NCBI GenBank assembly: GCA_020466095.1
Contig: CM035806.1
Span: forward strand, 33,316,571-33,380,570
Length of the DNA stretch: 64,000 bases
Reading direction: 5' to 3'
DNA from: Chlorops oryzae
Lineage: Eukaryota > Arthropoda > Insecta > Diptera > Chloropidae
The notes under the pieces: generated by a model
What the model saw: the letters and a program-made list of their open reading frames with translations, nothing else
Told to the model about the DNA's origin: nothing
Database searches by the model: none
Made by a program: the position numbers and the translations under genes
In this document: piece after piece, positions 21,724-33,599 of the stretch
Layout: every line of letters starts with the position of its first letter
How positions within the stretch are numbered: the stretch's first letter is position 1

Positions 21724-24700
21724 TAGGCCACAAAATATATGAAGACGAAACACTGTGCGGCGTATGAGTGATTTTTTTCCATCTAGTACGATCCTCAATA
21801 CGTATACGCAGCGTTGTCTCATTGATAGTTTTAAAATTTTTTATACAATTAATTTTAAGTGCGTTCTTCGCTGTGGAGAATGCTGTTCGCCCATTCCGAT
21901 GGGGAGCGCTATATTTTTTTTTGCAGAAATTGAACGCATTCTCAGTGGTGCGCTCGCAAAACGTAGACATAGTTTTTTGAGGAGCAAAGAAGAAAAACAC
22001 ATAGTTGAAAGATAAATTGCATTCCCACGAAAGCGTTTTTCTTAAATGATTTTCAATTTTCTTATTTGTTTTCTATTTTTTTCAATTTTTTTTTTTTTGT
22101 TTTTGGTTTTGTTTTCCGTGTTTTTCATTTCGTTTTGCAGACATATCCATACCAATTCATATAGCCATTAAAATTCCCATATCTTGCGGTTCGTTGACTT
22201 CCAACAAGAGCATAGTGTACCTATACAGTGTTTTGCCACGAAATGGAGTTTGAAGAATAAGTAGTGTGGTGGCATCGCATAAGCGCACGTATATGCCGGT
22301 ATTGAAGAAACCAAGAAGTTCGGCGGTGCGGGACGGTGATGGTGGAGGTCGAAGCAGGCGTTGAGCAAAATGAAATGTTGAAAAGGACAAGTTACGAGCA
22401 CAATCATTCATTTCACACGTACTTGCAGAACAATTTCGCACGTGGAGTGCGTTCCTCCATTGTCGCAGCTGTCAGTGAACAGTGTTGATGAAGTGGTGAA
22501 AACATTAATGTCATACCACCACCAGGCACGCCATAGCACTGCCAAGACTGGTGGAAGAGGGATGGGGGCTTCGGACGTACCCTCAGTCGCTGTCGCAGTC
22601 GCAGTGGCAGTCACTACGACCTGCAAATCAAGAAGCACGCAGACTCCTTTACAACTTCATTATGAGTGCAAAGCAAGAAAAATGAGGCAACGGAGCATGA
22701 CAGCTAACAGCTAACAGCTAACAACACCAAAAGGTGGGTAAGCGAAAATGCGCTTTGAATGTTCGGTTAAACGCGAAAAGTTTCGCAAAATATTTTGACA
22801 ATTTGACTTGAGACCTGCAAATTGTTAGCGCTGCCATATTCAAGAAAAGCAGAAAGGCGAAAGGCGAAAGGCAAAGAACGAAGAAAGCAGAACGAAGAAC
22901 GAACATCGAACATCGAGATGAGGAGCAAAGGAGAGAAGCAGGAAAGTATAGAAGCATGCGGCCAGTGAGTCATGAATATTAAACGATATTGTTGGTTTTC
23001 TTAAGAGCACTGAATATTCATTCATACGTACAACATCGATGGGTCATTATATTGATGGTTAATGGAGTGGGTTCGATCGGCGAGAATTAAGCGAAAGGCG
23101 CGGTCAAGGAAGTTGACTTTGAATATAGTTATTAAAGAAAAGAAGCGGTGTTCGAAAACAGCCTTGGGAAATGTTTACGTTGGAACATTAGCCATTCTTA
23201 CTTCAATCGTTTCAATTCTATTGAGTAGATTATTTGTTTTTGGGAATAGCTTAAAGCATACATATTTTATTGAAGGATATTTCCCTCAGTGTCAGTGAAT
23301 GGCGTTTCATTCCATTAGGTGGAAGATAGCTGATATTGCTGGGACATCTGTTAAACCATAATATCGAGGACTTTACTTTCAAAAGACGTTTTCAGTCCAA
23401 GAACTTAAACATGTTAAAAAGACAATCCTTCAAGTATCATAGGGTCACAGTTCGGCAAAAGGAGTATAAATATATTTTTAATAAAAAAAAAATAAATTAT
23501 CTTACTTTTTCCCTAAATAGAACATTTCTGTTTTTTAATTTGAAAATACAGTCTGGATATTGGTGGAAACCTCGGTGGTGTGAACACAAACATTTTTTCA
23601 TTGAGCACCTTGTTGTGTGAACAGTCAAAAGCCTCTTCAGTGTGAACAAAATTTTGGTACCAAAAAAAAAAAAAAAAAAAAAAAAAATACGAATGCCACA
23701 AATAGACACAATTGAATAAAAAATAACAGTTAATGTCACTTGTGTATATCGATACCCAGTTTTATCAAGGGCGCCCATTCCTAGGCCTGAAACTCCGTTA
23801 TTTTCTTGAAAACATGCCTATTTATATCCATTTTAAGAAGGGTTTTATTCTGCATATCCACATACAAGCAATGATCATTAAACATACTTTTGGGTTTACC
23901 GAATTTTCAAATATCCGAAACAGAAATTCTCTACTGGCGACATATTCGCCTAAAAGCAGACTCATCAATTTACACGAATTATAATTTTTTCCCCTTGGAA
24001 GTGCAAGGTGTCACCTTTTCCAAAACATTCATGCACTTTCGTCGCTTGGTGTCCTCTTCTTGAAGCTGTTCTGTTGATTTCAAAACACCCTGTATGTATG
24101 CTACCCGAAAAATTTCAGATAAACAAACTTTGGAATGCGAAACACGTCCAATGGCTCATACCGAATGCCGCCCATGTGAATTGTCACTTGCACTTTGCTT
24201 TCGGCAGTGAACATGAATCCTGCCGTGAACGTAAGGTACAAGATCCACATACATATCTGAGACTAAATCAAAAATGCTTTTACTAAATTTCAGCAAAAAT
24301 ATAGAAGAGCAGCAAGTAAGACAGAAAGATAGAGAAACTAGAAGAAGCGAAATCGGAAAATCAGCAAATCACAAAATCAGAAAGAAAGGTGTTGCAGCTA
24401 AACGAATGGACGAAGAATTCGAGGGGGGCAAAAAACAAATGAAAGAAAATGAAGCAGTCATGAAAAGTAGAGCACCCGATTCGATTTGCAGCGAACTTAA
24501 CTTAACTGAATTGAGATGAACTTAACTTTATTGTTCAGTGAAAGCATACGTCACGTGCCGGATTGCACTGCAACTAATTCCGAATGAGAATTTTGTTTTT
24601 TTGGTTTTTTTTATTCTTTTGCCCCTTCTTCCTTACTTATCCCTTATCTAAATTCTATCTCATTACGATGCTCAGTTCACACGAAATGCAACCACAAAGT

Positions 24701-25460
24701 AAATCATTGCTTCAAACAACGTTGTACGTGTTAGGTTACCACGAGTCCATTCGAAACGGTAAAGCAGCTCTCCGTCTATCTATCGCGCTCTGTTATTCTC
24801 AAGCTCTGTATCTCTCACGCCGATTCTCTGGGGTGAAATTGAATTTACTATCGAAAAGATACAAAAGAATCTAGTCAATACCAAAAAAAAAAAAAAAACA
24901 CACACATAAAAAGCTTTAAAAAAAAAACTTGCACAACGAAATTATTGCGATGGATTTTAAGGGTTTAGAAAACATGGAAGAGTCCTTTAAAATTAAATAA
25001 ATCGAAAAATAAATTCCCCTTCTTTCAAATTTAATGCAAAAAGTGACCAAGACGCGGCATCAGAGCTCTCTTTGATGATAGAAATACATTGTACGTACTT
25101 CTCGGCATCGGCATAGCCAGGATGCCATAACAGAAGAGGCCATCTACTCTCTACTTTTTCGCTGCAGAAAAAAATGCCTTTTAGAATACTCCCCACTCGC
25201 CCATCCATGCAAGCGAGATTCAACTGACAGAGGGTTCATCTGGAACTCCCCAAAGAGTGTACGATCAAAAGAAATGACCACGTGACCACAGCCTTAATTT
25301 TATGATTACAATTTGTTTATATCACAATGTTACTTGAAATGATAAGTTTTTTTCGCTCTAAGCAATCGGCCACCTGCCCATCCTACCTTCAATTAATTCC
25401 CACCAATCTGTTCATCTTTTCACAGTAAAGACTAAAGTTTAAATTTAATACCATATTTGG
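21724..25460. other. Gene-poor stretch with a possible orphan exon signal
   Basis: A strong 3' splice-site-like signal on the plus strand, a long pyrimidine tract ending TTTTGCAG at 22140, precedes a 35-codon open stretch that ends at a TGA near 22248. I do not recognise the peptide. Frames at 22157-22441 (-), 22442-22714 (+) and 24274-24519 (+) lack recognisable domains. A poly-A run lies at 23664-23688. Small repeats such as AGCTAACAGCTAACAGCTAAC occur near 22703-22723. Confidence 0.4.
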
Positions 25461-25468
25461 GGTTTATA

Positions 25469-26949
25469 TATCGTCGTCCCGGAGTTATTTCCTCGTATAT
25501 CACAATCAACCTTTTGTTGGGAAATTGAAGTTTAAAGTTTAACATGGCATATAAAAAAAATGGCTCGTTGGAAATCGTTGATTCTGTTTTCCTTATATAA
25601 AATGCTTTACTTTTTATTATTTCTGATCATTAATTTAAAGTTACTTGGAAAATTATTTAAGTTATAGGGATTTTTTCATTCCAAGAATTTTTGACAATTC
25701 ATCGTATACGCCACTTTTTTGGCAACCTGTGTTGGAAAGTGGATATACGAGCAAATGAATTAATAAAAATTTGATGATGTTTTTTTGTTTTATTTGTTTT
25801 GACACGAAAATCGACTTAACAAAAATTTTTTTAATGAGTTCTTATAGGAAATTTGTTATTTAAGTATCCGTTTTCCATTTAAAAATAGAAAAAGGAGTCC
25901 AAATCATTATCTTATTGTTGAAAAATGACTTAACTCCGCATTTCCTGAGAAAAACGACTTGCCACTGCATCAAATAGCGAAATTTTTTTTATACATTAAA
26001 GGTAGCATTCAAAAGTCATACCTGATACCTTAAAAATGTGCCTATTTAAATGATACACATTTCTCTTCTTGTTATTTTTCCGTGACCTAAACATTTCCAA
26101 AAAAAAAATTAAAAAAAAAAAATTCGAATTCTTATTTTTGTTGGGGAAATTAAATTATTATACGTTATGTAATCAACTAAGCTACAAAATAAAGAATTGA
26201 TTTGGGTATTGTTGTTGGTACAACGAAACTGTACCTTCCACGTTTGTTTTAAGGAGCTGAACTACCTGCATTAGCTTTGTTGTGCTGTTTTGCACTCATT
26301 TCCATTTGACTTTGAACAAGTCAGGAATCTATAATCGGTCTAGCCCGACAATAACACAAACCAAGAAAAATAATTTAAAAGCATCTTATAGTATTCTATT
26401 TAAAGGAACAATAAGCGTGAGGACGTATTTACAGCGCTTGATCGAGCGGCGTGATCTGTAGTGCTACAAGATGACGTTAAACATTTTAAAGAAATGCAAT
26501 TTGTTATATTATAATAAGCATTCCACACTATTTTCAGAATGAAAATTTTTGTAGGAGTGTTACTATGAGAATTTTTTTTTTTTTGCTTCTTTTGTTTTTT
26601 TTTTCACACGAATAAATCTTTTTTATTTAAAATTAACATAAAAAAATGTTTCTTAAAAAAAATTTTTTTTTGTTACGATGAGATAACACAACAACTTTTA
26701 ACTGCGCAAATTTCATATATAAATCATAGTATATCCACAAAATATGGATATACGATGTTATAACGCGTAGAAACTATCATTTTAAAGGATATACAATTAT
26801 TTAGCTCACAAATATCTCGTAAACTATATGGTATAGCAACCTGGAGACTCGACAAATGGATAGATCTTGAAAAAGTACGCGGGAAAACGTGCTTATCTCA
26901 AATTTTTTGATTTTGTGATATACGAGGAGATAACTCCGGGACGACGATA
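25469..26949. mobile_element. 1.48-kb TIR element with TA duplication
   Basis: The left end begins TATCGTCGTCCCGGAGTTAT (25469) and the right end, inverted, reads TATCGTCGTCCCGGAGTTAT (26949). The match continues to about 37 bp with one mismatch. TA dinucleotides flank both ends (25467-25468 and 26950-26951), as in Tc1/mariner-type insertions, though AT-rich sequence makes this weak. The interior is AT-rich with no open frame of note. Confidence 0.8.
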
Positions 26950-27050
26950 TAACAATGCCAAAAAGGAATTAAATTAAAACCTTTTTGGTTTAAATAAAGA
27001 GAGACAAAAAATTGAGAATTTTTCGTATGAATTACAAAAAAAACAACCAG

Positions 27051-27362
27051 CCCTATTATGATTGTCGACTACTGATAGAGAATCGAAAAAGTTCTATCTT
27101 CGACAAAAAATTATACACCCCTATTATGATTGTCGACTACTGATAGAGAATCGAAAAAGTTCTATCGTCGACTAAAATTTTCCATTTTCTAGTATGTGGA
27201 AAATTCAAAATTTTTGTCGAAGATAGAACTTTTTCGATTCTCTATCAGTAGTCGACAATCGTAATAGGGCTGTTAGTTTTCCACATACTAGAAAATGAAA
27301 AATTTTAGTCGACGATAGAACTTTTTCGATTCTCTATCAGTAGTCGACAATCATAATAGGGG
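27051..27362. mobile_element. Palindromic MITE with a second copy inserted inside it
   Basis: The unit CCCTATTATGATTGTCGACT...GAAAAAGTTCTATC occurs four times: direct at 27051 and 27118, inverted ending at 27269 and 27361. The inner pair (27118-27269, about 152 bp) makes a complete MITE with TIRs of about 50 bp. The outer pair is the same MITE split near its centre, shown by the repeated TTTTCCACATACTAGAAAATG centre at 27276-27297. This is insertion of one copy into another of the same family. Confidence 0.85.
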
Positions 27363-27364
27363 TG

Positions 27365-28672
27365 AACGAGTAAAGAAGTTTACATCGGCCAACCCGATTG
27401 CACACATACCTTTTCTTCAGCCTAAAATATGTTGAAACATTACCTTAACAAAAATTTCTGCCGTTTTCGTTGTTCTAGCTTGGATATCTAGCTACACCTT
27501 ATCTGTACTTCGATTTAGCTTCACAAACTCGAAATTATTATTAAGTACAAATTTTTTGCGAATGGTGGGCATGGTCAAATTTTAACCGCACAATCAGAAG
27601 AAGGTTAAAAAATCATTTTTGTATACAGATATGAAAATAGGAGAAAGAGCTTTCTTTTCTGATGTCGCAATTTTTTTTCAGCGAAAGCTTAAGTCTACAT
27701 AGTAGCTATACACACACCAAATTTCAATAAGCTGGGATGTGTAGTAAAAAAGTTATTCACGAAAAATTGTGATTTTTTTAACTTCTGAACCACTTCCCAC
27801 GACCCAAGAAGGGACTACGAAAAAACTTTGTATGCAGTTTTTTGGACATTTACCTTGTTCAAGTCCATGCCAAATTTCAATATGATATCTTTCATGGCTT
27901 AAGGGCTCTACGCTCTAAAGCAGCAAGTAAATTTCCTATACCAAACACATGTAGAAACAAGTAAGGGTGTTATAGTCAGGCGAGCCTGACAATAGAATAC
28001 CCGACACAGACACTTATGTTCGAATAATTTTTAATATCAAGAGGTGTTTAAGGACATATTGGGCCCATATACCGACTTTTGTTAAATTTCTTTATAAAAA
28101 CCGCCCATTTGCCACGCCCTATTTTTCAATTTTTTTGGGATTCTAATCGGCCCCTTATATATACGCTTAAATTTTAAGTTTCATTGAAATATTTCAATAA
28201 AGTCCGCTTTTGAGGCATTTTTGGGATTTTTGTGACAGACCCTAGTACTAGAGGTACCCTTAATAATGGTTCTATCGAAAAAAAATTTGGGGAGGACGTT
28301 ACTGGCTATCAAGGAAGCATACGTGCCAACTTTCGTTCAAGTCCCATTTGTATTTCGGGTGTAGGAGACAATTTTCGAAAAACGCCCTTATGCCACGCCC
28401 ACTTTTCAAATTTTTTGAAATCATATTACTTGCCTTTAAGCATGTTCAAATACCAAGTTTCATCAAAATATCTTGAAAAACTCAGGTTTTAGAGCAGTTT
28501 TTGTGATTTTCATAACAGACCCTAGTACTGGAGGTACCCCTAAAAATGGTCCGATCGGGTCCATTCTCGAACTTGTTCTTACTCATGTCCCCGTGAGCAC
28601 GCATACCAAATTTTGTCAAGATAGCTCAACTCCTTCGATAAGATAACTGTATACAAACAGACAGACAGACAG

Positions 28673-28723
<51 letters not shown>

Positions 28724-29270
28724 CAGACAGACGGACGGACATGTCTAAATCGAATCTCCTGGTGACGCTGATCATTTCTATATACATTTTGTATGGTCTA
28801 TCTCGACTGGTTCTGGGTGTTACACACAACCCAACAAACGCAATATACCCTCGACACAGAGTGTGTCGGGTATAAAAACAAAGAAGTACTTTGGCTTACT
28901 TTCGCTACTTGAACGCATACGCTAATTACAAGTAATCGGACTCACAGGGTTGCATTTAAGTCATACATTTTCTATATTTCTATCGACCTGTCATCGAAAT
29001 TTCAACTCCGATTTCCTTTCTTCAAAAGAATGAGCTCGTTACTTCCTTTCAATTTACTTTAACAGCGTTGAGCCCTTTAGGAGTTAATTACGAAAATCTC
29101 AAGTGTGACCGACAGACAGACAGATAGACAGACATGGCTAGATCGACTCCTCTTGTCACCCTGATCAAGAATATATATATATGTATGTCTATATCTATCG
29201 CGACTCCTTTGGTATGTTACATACTCCGTGCCAAACTTAATATACCCTTTCCTTCGGAAAAGGTATAAAA
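27365..29270 (+). mobile_element. Helentron-like family B copy, split
   Basis: The 5' part (27365-27905) matches the copy at 12840-13718, starting GAGTAAAGAAGTTTACATCGG. It has a degraded hairpin (ATCGGC-CAA-CCCGAT) and the same ATACCTTTTC motif. The 3' part (about 29065-29270) resumes with GGAGTTAATTACG, GACAGACAGACAGATAGAC, CCCTGATCAAGAATATATAT and GGAAAAGGTATAAAAA. Family A sequence (27958-28878) and other DNA separate the halves. Confidence 0.75.
27958..28878 (+). mobile_element. Helentron-like family A copy nested in family B
   Basis: A full copy: head CAAGTAAGGGTGTTATAGTC with perfect hairpin GTCAGGC-GA-GCCTGAC, the ATACCCGACACAGACAC motif, two variants of the CCTAGTACT(G/A)GAGGTACCC block, a long (CAGA)n tract at 28658-28735, and the tail GTGTGTCGGGTATAAAAA. 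Its internal frames are repeat translations. Confidence 0.85.
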
Positions 29271-29799
29271 AGGTTTAATTTTAAACCTTTAGTTTTTACT
29301 GTTTTCTTTCATAAAATATTTGTAATTAACAAAATTCAATGGTTATGTCAAATTTACTCAAAGCGCGATAAATACCATGGAAATGTTTCGGAATTTCGCA
29401 AGGCCTACCTGACCTGACATGGTTAGCCGGTCACAACCCCCTTCCCCTTCCCGGCGTGCGGGGCATCACATCCAATAGTGTAAACAACCGCAATTATGAC
29501 ATATTGGCTTTTGCATCATTTGTTTAACATATAACAGGTTTATTGAACATACATACCATGCATATGTACATAAGAAGAGACCTACGTATGTGCACAAACA
29601 TTCGACTGCATGTGTATGAAGGTAGGTAGGTGTGTACGTATGTATCTCCACAGTCGCGTTTGGAATGAAAGTTTTCTGGGAAAAAATTTTAATATGCCAC
29701 ATATTAATTCATATACATTCTTTTTTTTACAGTCTTCACACCCGCCCTCCCCGCCGTGTGCGAAATAGATCATAAAAATAAAATAAAAACAGTTATTAT
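29271..29799. other. Gene-free stretch
   Basis: No gene seen. A C-rich patch (CCCCCTTCCCCTTCCCGG, 29437-29454) and GTATGTA-type simple repeats occur. Confidence 0.45.
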
Positions 29800-30235
29800 C
29801 TGCGTCACGAGGAGATTCGTTCTAGCCACTGAATGACTGTCTATCTGTCTCTCCACTTATATGTATGTATAGCTACAATTTTATACCAAATATCTTGAGG
29901 AAATTCGGTATGAAGAGAACGACAAATTTGGAGAATGGATTTAATCCAGTGATAAGGACAGCGAAATTTCGATAACCGATTTGACCTTATTTGTCGATTA
30001 GCGAAAAGTGGGCGAAGATCTTGAGACACACACACACACACAGTTCATAAGAAATTTGTGACAAAATTCGAACATAAAAGCTTTCATTATGCTCATGAGC
30101 ATTCTTATTAATAAAAAAATATATAAGTATGTATAAAAATAGTTCTTCCGTTTTTTCAATAAAAATTCATTGCATATTTTGTCGGGTATGGTATTGTCAG
30201 ATCCGCCTGACAATAACACTCTTACTCTTTATATC
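29800..30235 (-). mobile_element. Diverged Helentron-like fragment, minus strand
   Basis: At 30180-30233 the minus strand reads AAGAGTGTTATTGTCAGG, then a hairpin-like GTCAGGC-GGAT-CTGAC and ACCATACCCGACA, the family A head. Near 29803-29820 the plus strand GTCACGAGGAGATTCG is the inverse of the family tail block. The middle is strongly diverged and includes a CA run at 30026-30041. Confidence 0.5.
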
Positions 30236-32759
30236 TTCCATTCTTGTTTCTCTGTCTACATCGGTGTTTGTTCGCTCGTTCGTTCGTTTGTTTCTCTATT
30301 TGCATGTTATTACTTTGAGTTGATCACAATGAATTTCATTCATTCCGTTAAGGATATGAAGTCAAATAAACAGAGCTATAACCTCGGTTGAATGGTCGAG
30401 AATGTGCAAAGCTCAATGCTTTAAAGACTCTTTAAACAGTTATACAGTTTTAAAAATCTTTTTTAAGAGTGTGCATAAAAATCTCTTAGTTTTTTTTTTC
30501 TCTCTTTCTTTTCTTAGCTACTCGTATTCGTAAATTGCTTTAAATTAATTTTGATGATCGCCTGAGACGGTTCATGGTTATTAAGTAGCACGAATTCACA
30601 TTCGAGGGCCGCCAGTAAGAAATTGTGCAGCACACTGTCACTGTGTGACTGAAGCGAAGGGAAGATACATTTGATTTCACTTAGGAACATCGATAACAGA
30701 CTAGTGCCAAATGGCATTAACTACTCGTACTTCGAAGCTGTAACAAACAACAATTTCGACATGAACATGAGGTCTTGGCTGTGCTTTTAGCTGTAAGAGT
30801 GTCGCTTTGTGTTACCGACCGTAAGTCCGATGGGAACGGAAAGGAGAAGAAAAAAGTTTTTATTTTTATTTTTTATTTTTAGTTCTATTTTTCTTCGTTT
30901 TTTTTTTTTTTTGTTTTTTTTTTTCTCTGTCCGCCCTGCAAACATTTTGCACAGCCGGAAATAAGTTGATCCCGTGCCAAATAGTACAAACGTCAATGTT
31001 TGCACTCGAAAAATAAATCGAGACACTGCAGTTGGCATCAGATTCCGAAGTAGATTTACAGTTACCAATGGAAAATTGTAATGCAATGTTAACGCAAAGC
31101 CCAGTGTTATGCAAACATTTACAGGATGTCCACAAAGTCGTCGTGTTCCGAGCCAAATCAAGGAAGGCGTCTCCTTCTCTTCTCTTTTTTTTTTTTTTTT
31201 TTTTTTTTTAAAGTCGAACGAAATTCACTAGACGAACGAAACCAAACCGAACCGTATGTAAATCTCTCTACTTATTTGCATTGTGGATATTTATCGTACA
31301 TTGTTGAGATTGGCAAAACCCCGATTCTCGTGAGCTCATGAGGAGCACAGGCGCGACTACAGTCGGTCATTTCCGAATAGCGACGCATCTTTTACTTATA
31401 TATGTTACATACATATGTATATATATTTTTTCTCTTTTCTCAAAAAACCAAACAAAACAAATGACATAGCATCAGAGAACGTTCTTTAATCTAATATATC
31501 TTAATGCTCAAAGAATTTAGTACAATTAAGCTTGCCCTTGTGACGAGATATCCTGCAATAACATTTTCATGTGGGTCCAAGCATTTCACCTATACCTACA
31601 TTCTTCGTATCGAATTTTACTACGAATTTCTTTGTGACTTTTGTTTTTTTGTATCAGAATCACAACAGCACAAAGAATGCCAAAGAAAGCAAGTCTTTGA
31701 TGTGATTATGAAAATTAGGAAGAAAAAAATTTTAAATAATAAGGTTTTTTTCTGGAACTCCCATCGCAATCCAGCTAAGCAATTCATTGTATTTCTTGCC
31801 TCACCCCTTTCCACACCACCGACCTTCTCGAAAGGCCTGATAATGAATGCTAATTTCTCGAATGATTACAGTAGAGTGACCTCCCTCCGGAGTGGACACT
31901 CTCGTAATGGCACACTACTCACCTACTCACAAAGGAACAATTTTCTTGATGGCAAAGAGACTATCTTTATCAATCACGTCCACTCAATGGGGGAATATAC
32001 TTTATTGTGGGATTTTGGGTTTTGGAATAACAGACCTTATGAATTGCCTAATTGTTCGTATTTTGTTCATTTTTATATATGTAGAAAGATCGAATCTTAA
32101 GTTATTTCATTGTTTTCAAGCAAAACGCGTCCCAATAATCCCTCTGGATGAGTTTTTGTCTCAAAGTGAAAAGAGAAACAAAGTGCAATCAAATTAAATG
32201 AAAATCCATTATTTTTTTATCTCTACAGACACAAAGAAATTTTAGAAATAAAAAACAAGAGAATTGAATGCTGAAAAAAGCGACGTATGTATGTATATCG
32301 TAAGGACCAATATAAATTATGCACACATAACTTAATTCATTGGGATTACTGGTCACAGCGAATAATTCGCTTGACAACTTTAAAAGTCGTTAATTGACAT
32401 TTTGTTGCCCATTGGAGATTTAGTTGATTAAATTTTGTAGGTATTTATGTTGCAACAAGCCAGAAATGAAATATTTATTTAGCATGCCAAACGATGGAAT
32501 TGACTGACATAATGCACCCATGAAAAATTAATTACATGTGCCTTAACCTGCTTACGTTCGTTTAGTACAGTCAAACGTAAATAATTCGAATCGTTGGAGT
32601 TAGACTTCAAGAACTGTATGTGTCTCTACAAACGAAATTCCGTCACACGAATAAGTTCGAATTTCGAAATAATCAAACTATTGAGATGTAAGCTACTCTG
32701 TCGGAATTAAGGCAATCAGATAGAAAAAATGATGTTCTACAGTTTGTTGAATATCAAGA
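30236..32759. other. Gene-free stretch
   Basis: The longest open frame (31504-32100, +, 198 codons) has no recognisable domain, low-complexity codon use and no promoter or splice context; I do not accept it. Long T runs occur at 30899-30912 and 31188-31209. The sequence near 31868-31910 (ACAGTAGAGTGACC...GGACACTCTCG) looks like one end of a Tigger/pogo-type element without a partner. Confidence 0.4.
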
Positions 32760-32760
32760 A

Positions 32761-33007
32761 TATATGAGTCGTTCAGTGGATAAAGGGAATGAGTCCATTT
32801 TGGGCGTTTTTGAGATTTATCGTGGATACACTTCCTTTTATGACTTTTTTACTTTTTTACAAAAAAAAACCCTGATAGTTAATTTTGCTATTTTAATTTT
32901 GAGTTTTGTTGTAACAACTAGTTTTAAAGGTCAACTTCCAGTGTTCTGTCGTTTTTCTGCATTTAAAATTTTTGGACTCATTCCCTTTATCCACTGAGCG
33001 AATCATA
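32761..33007. mobile_element. 247-bp MITE with ~35-bp TIRs
   Basis: The left end TATGAGTCGTTCAGTGGATA and right end (inverted) TATGATTCGCTCAGTGGATA continue into AAGGGAATGAGTCCA on both sides, giving about 33 of 35 matching positions. No clear target duplication. The small open frame across it is the repeat read through. Confidence 0.8.
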
Positions 33008-33090
33008 TGTAGGAAACTAATTGAGATTGAGTTCTCTAACTTTTATATAATATATTAAATTCGCTCAATAACGATATCTCTGTGGTCTAG

Positions 33091-33190
33091 NNNNNNNNNN
33101 NNNNNNNNNNNNNNNNNNNNNNNNNNNNNNNNNNNNNNNNNNNNNNNNNNNNNNNNNNNNNNNNNNNNNNNNNNNNNNNNNNNNNNNNNN
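33091..33190. other. Assembly gap (100 N)
   Basis: Exactly 100 N, a conventional size for a gap of unknown length between contigs. Order and distance across it are uncertain. Confidence 0.99.
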
Positions 33191-33271
33191 AGTGAAACAA
33201 TTCCTTAAGCACGTTCCCAAAAACTTGAGCAACCATAAAACTCAAGTGAATTTTGACCAACAAATGAAATT

Positions 33272-33345
33272 CGTTGTTTAGCGTAATGGTTAAGACGTTC
33301 GCCCAGCGAAGTGGAGTCAGCGTTTCAAGGCTGGGCCGGGCGAGT
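33272..33345 (+). other. Degenerate tRNA-like relic
   Basis: TTTAGCGTAATGGTTAAGACG (33277 on) is box-A-like and GCGTTTCAAGGCTGG is a degraded T-arm. It probably derives from a tRNA or a tRNA-type SINE head; it is not a functional tRNA. Confidence 0.4.
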
Positions 33346-33599
33346 AAATTTAAAGATAGAAAGAGAAAAATTTAAACCGCAAAAAAGCAAACAAATTAAC
33401 GGTAATTTTTTAATGCTTTTAGGTGTTTATATATTTTTTCCCTCGGCGTGTGTTATAATTTTTCCAGAAAGATTGTGAAAACCAAAATTGTCATTTTTAA
33501 GAGCGGCCGTAATTAGGTAGTCAGCCTTTTTTGGGAAATTTCAGTCCGTTTTTTAAGTACTTGAAACGAACAAAGAATTTTCTTTAACCCTGTTGAACA

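Noticed and set aside
21497..22000. 167-codon minus-strand frame
   Set aside because: It crosses the right end of the Harbinger-like element and shows no conserved domain.
24274..24519. Basic 81-codon frame after a TTTCAG
   Set aside because: No known domain, and the acceptor context is weak.
31504..32100. 198-codon frame on the plus strand
   Set aside because: No recognisable domain, AT-rich random-looking composition, no promoter, splice or poly(A) context; a transposon-end-like sequence lies within it.
33272..33345. Possible functional tRNA
   Set aside because: T-arm is degraded and no acceptor stem closes.
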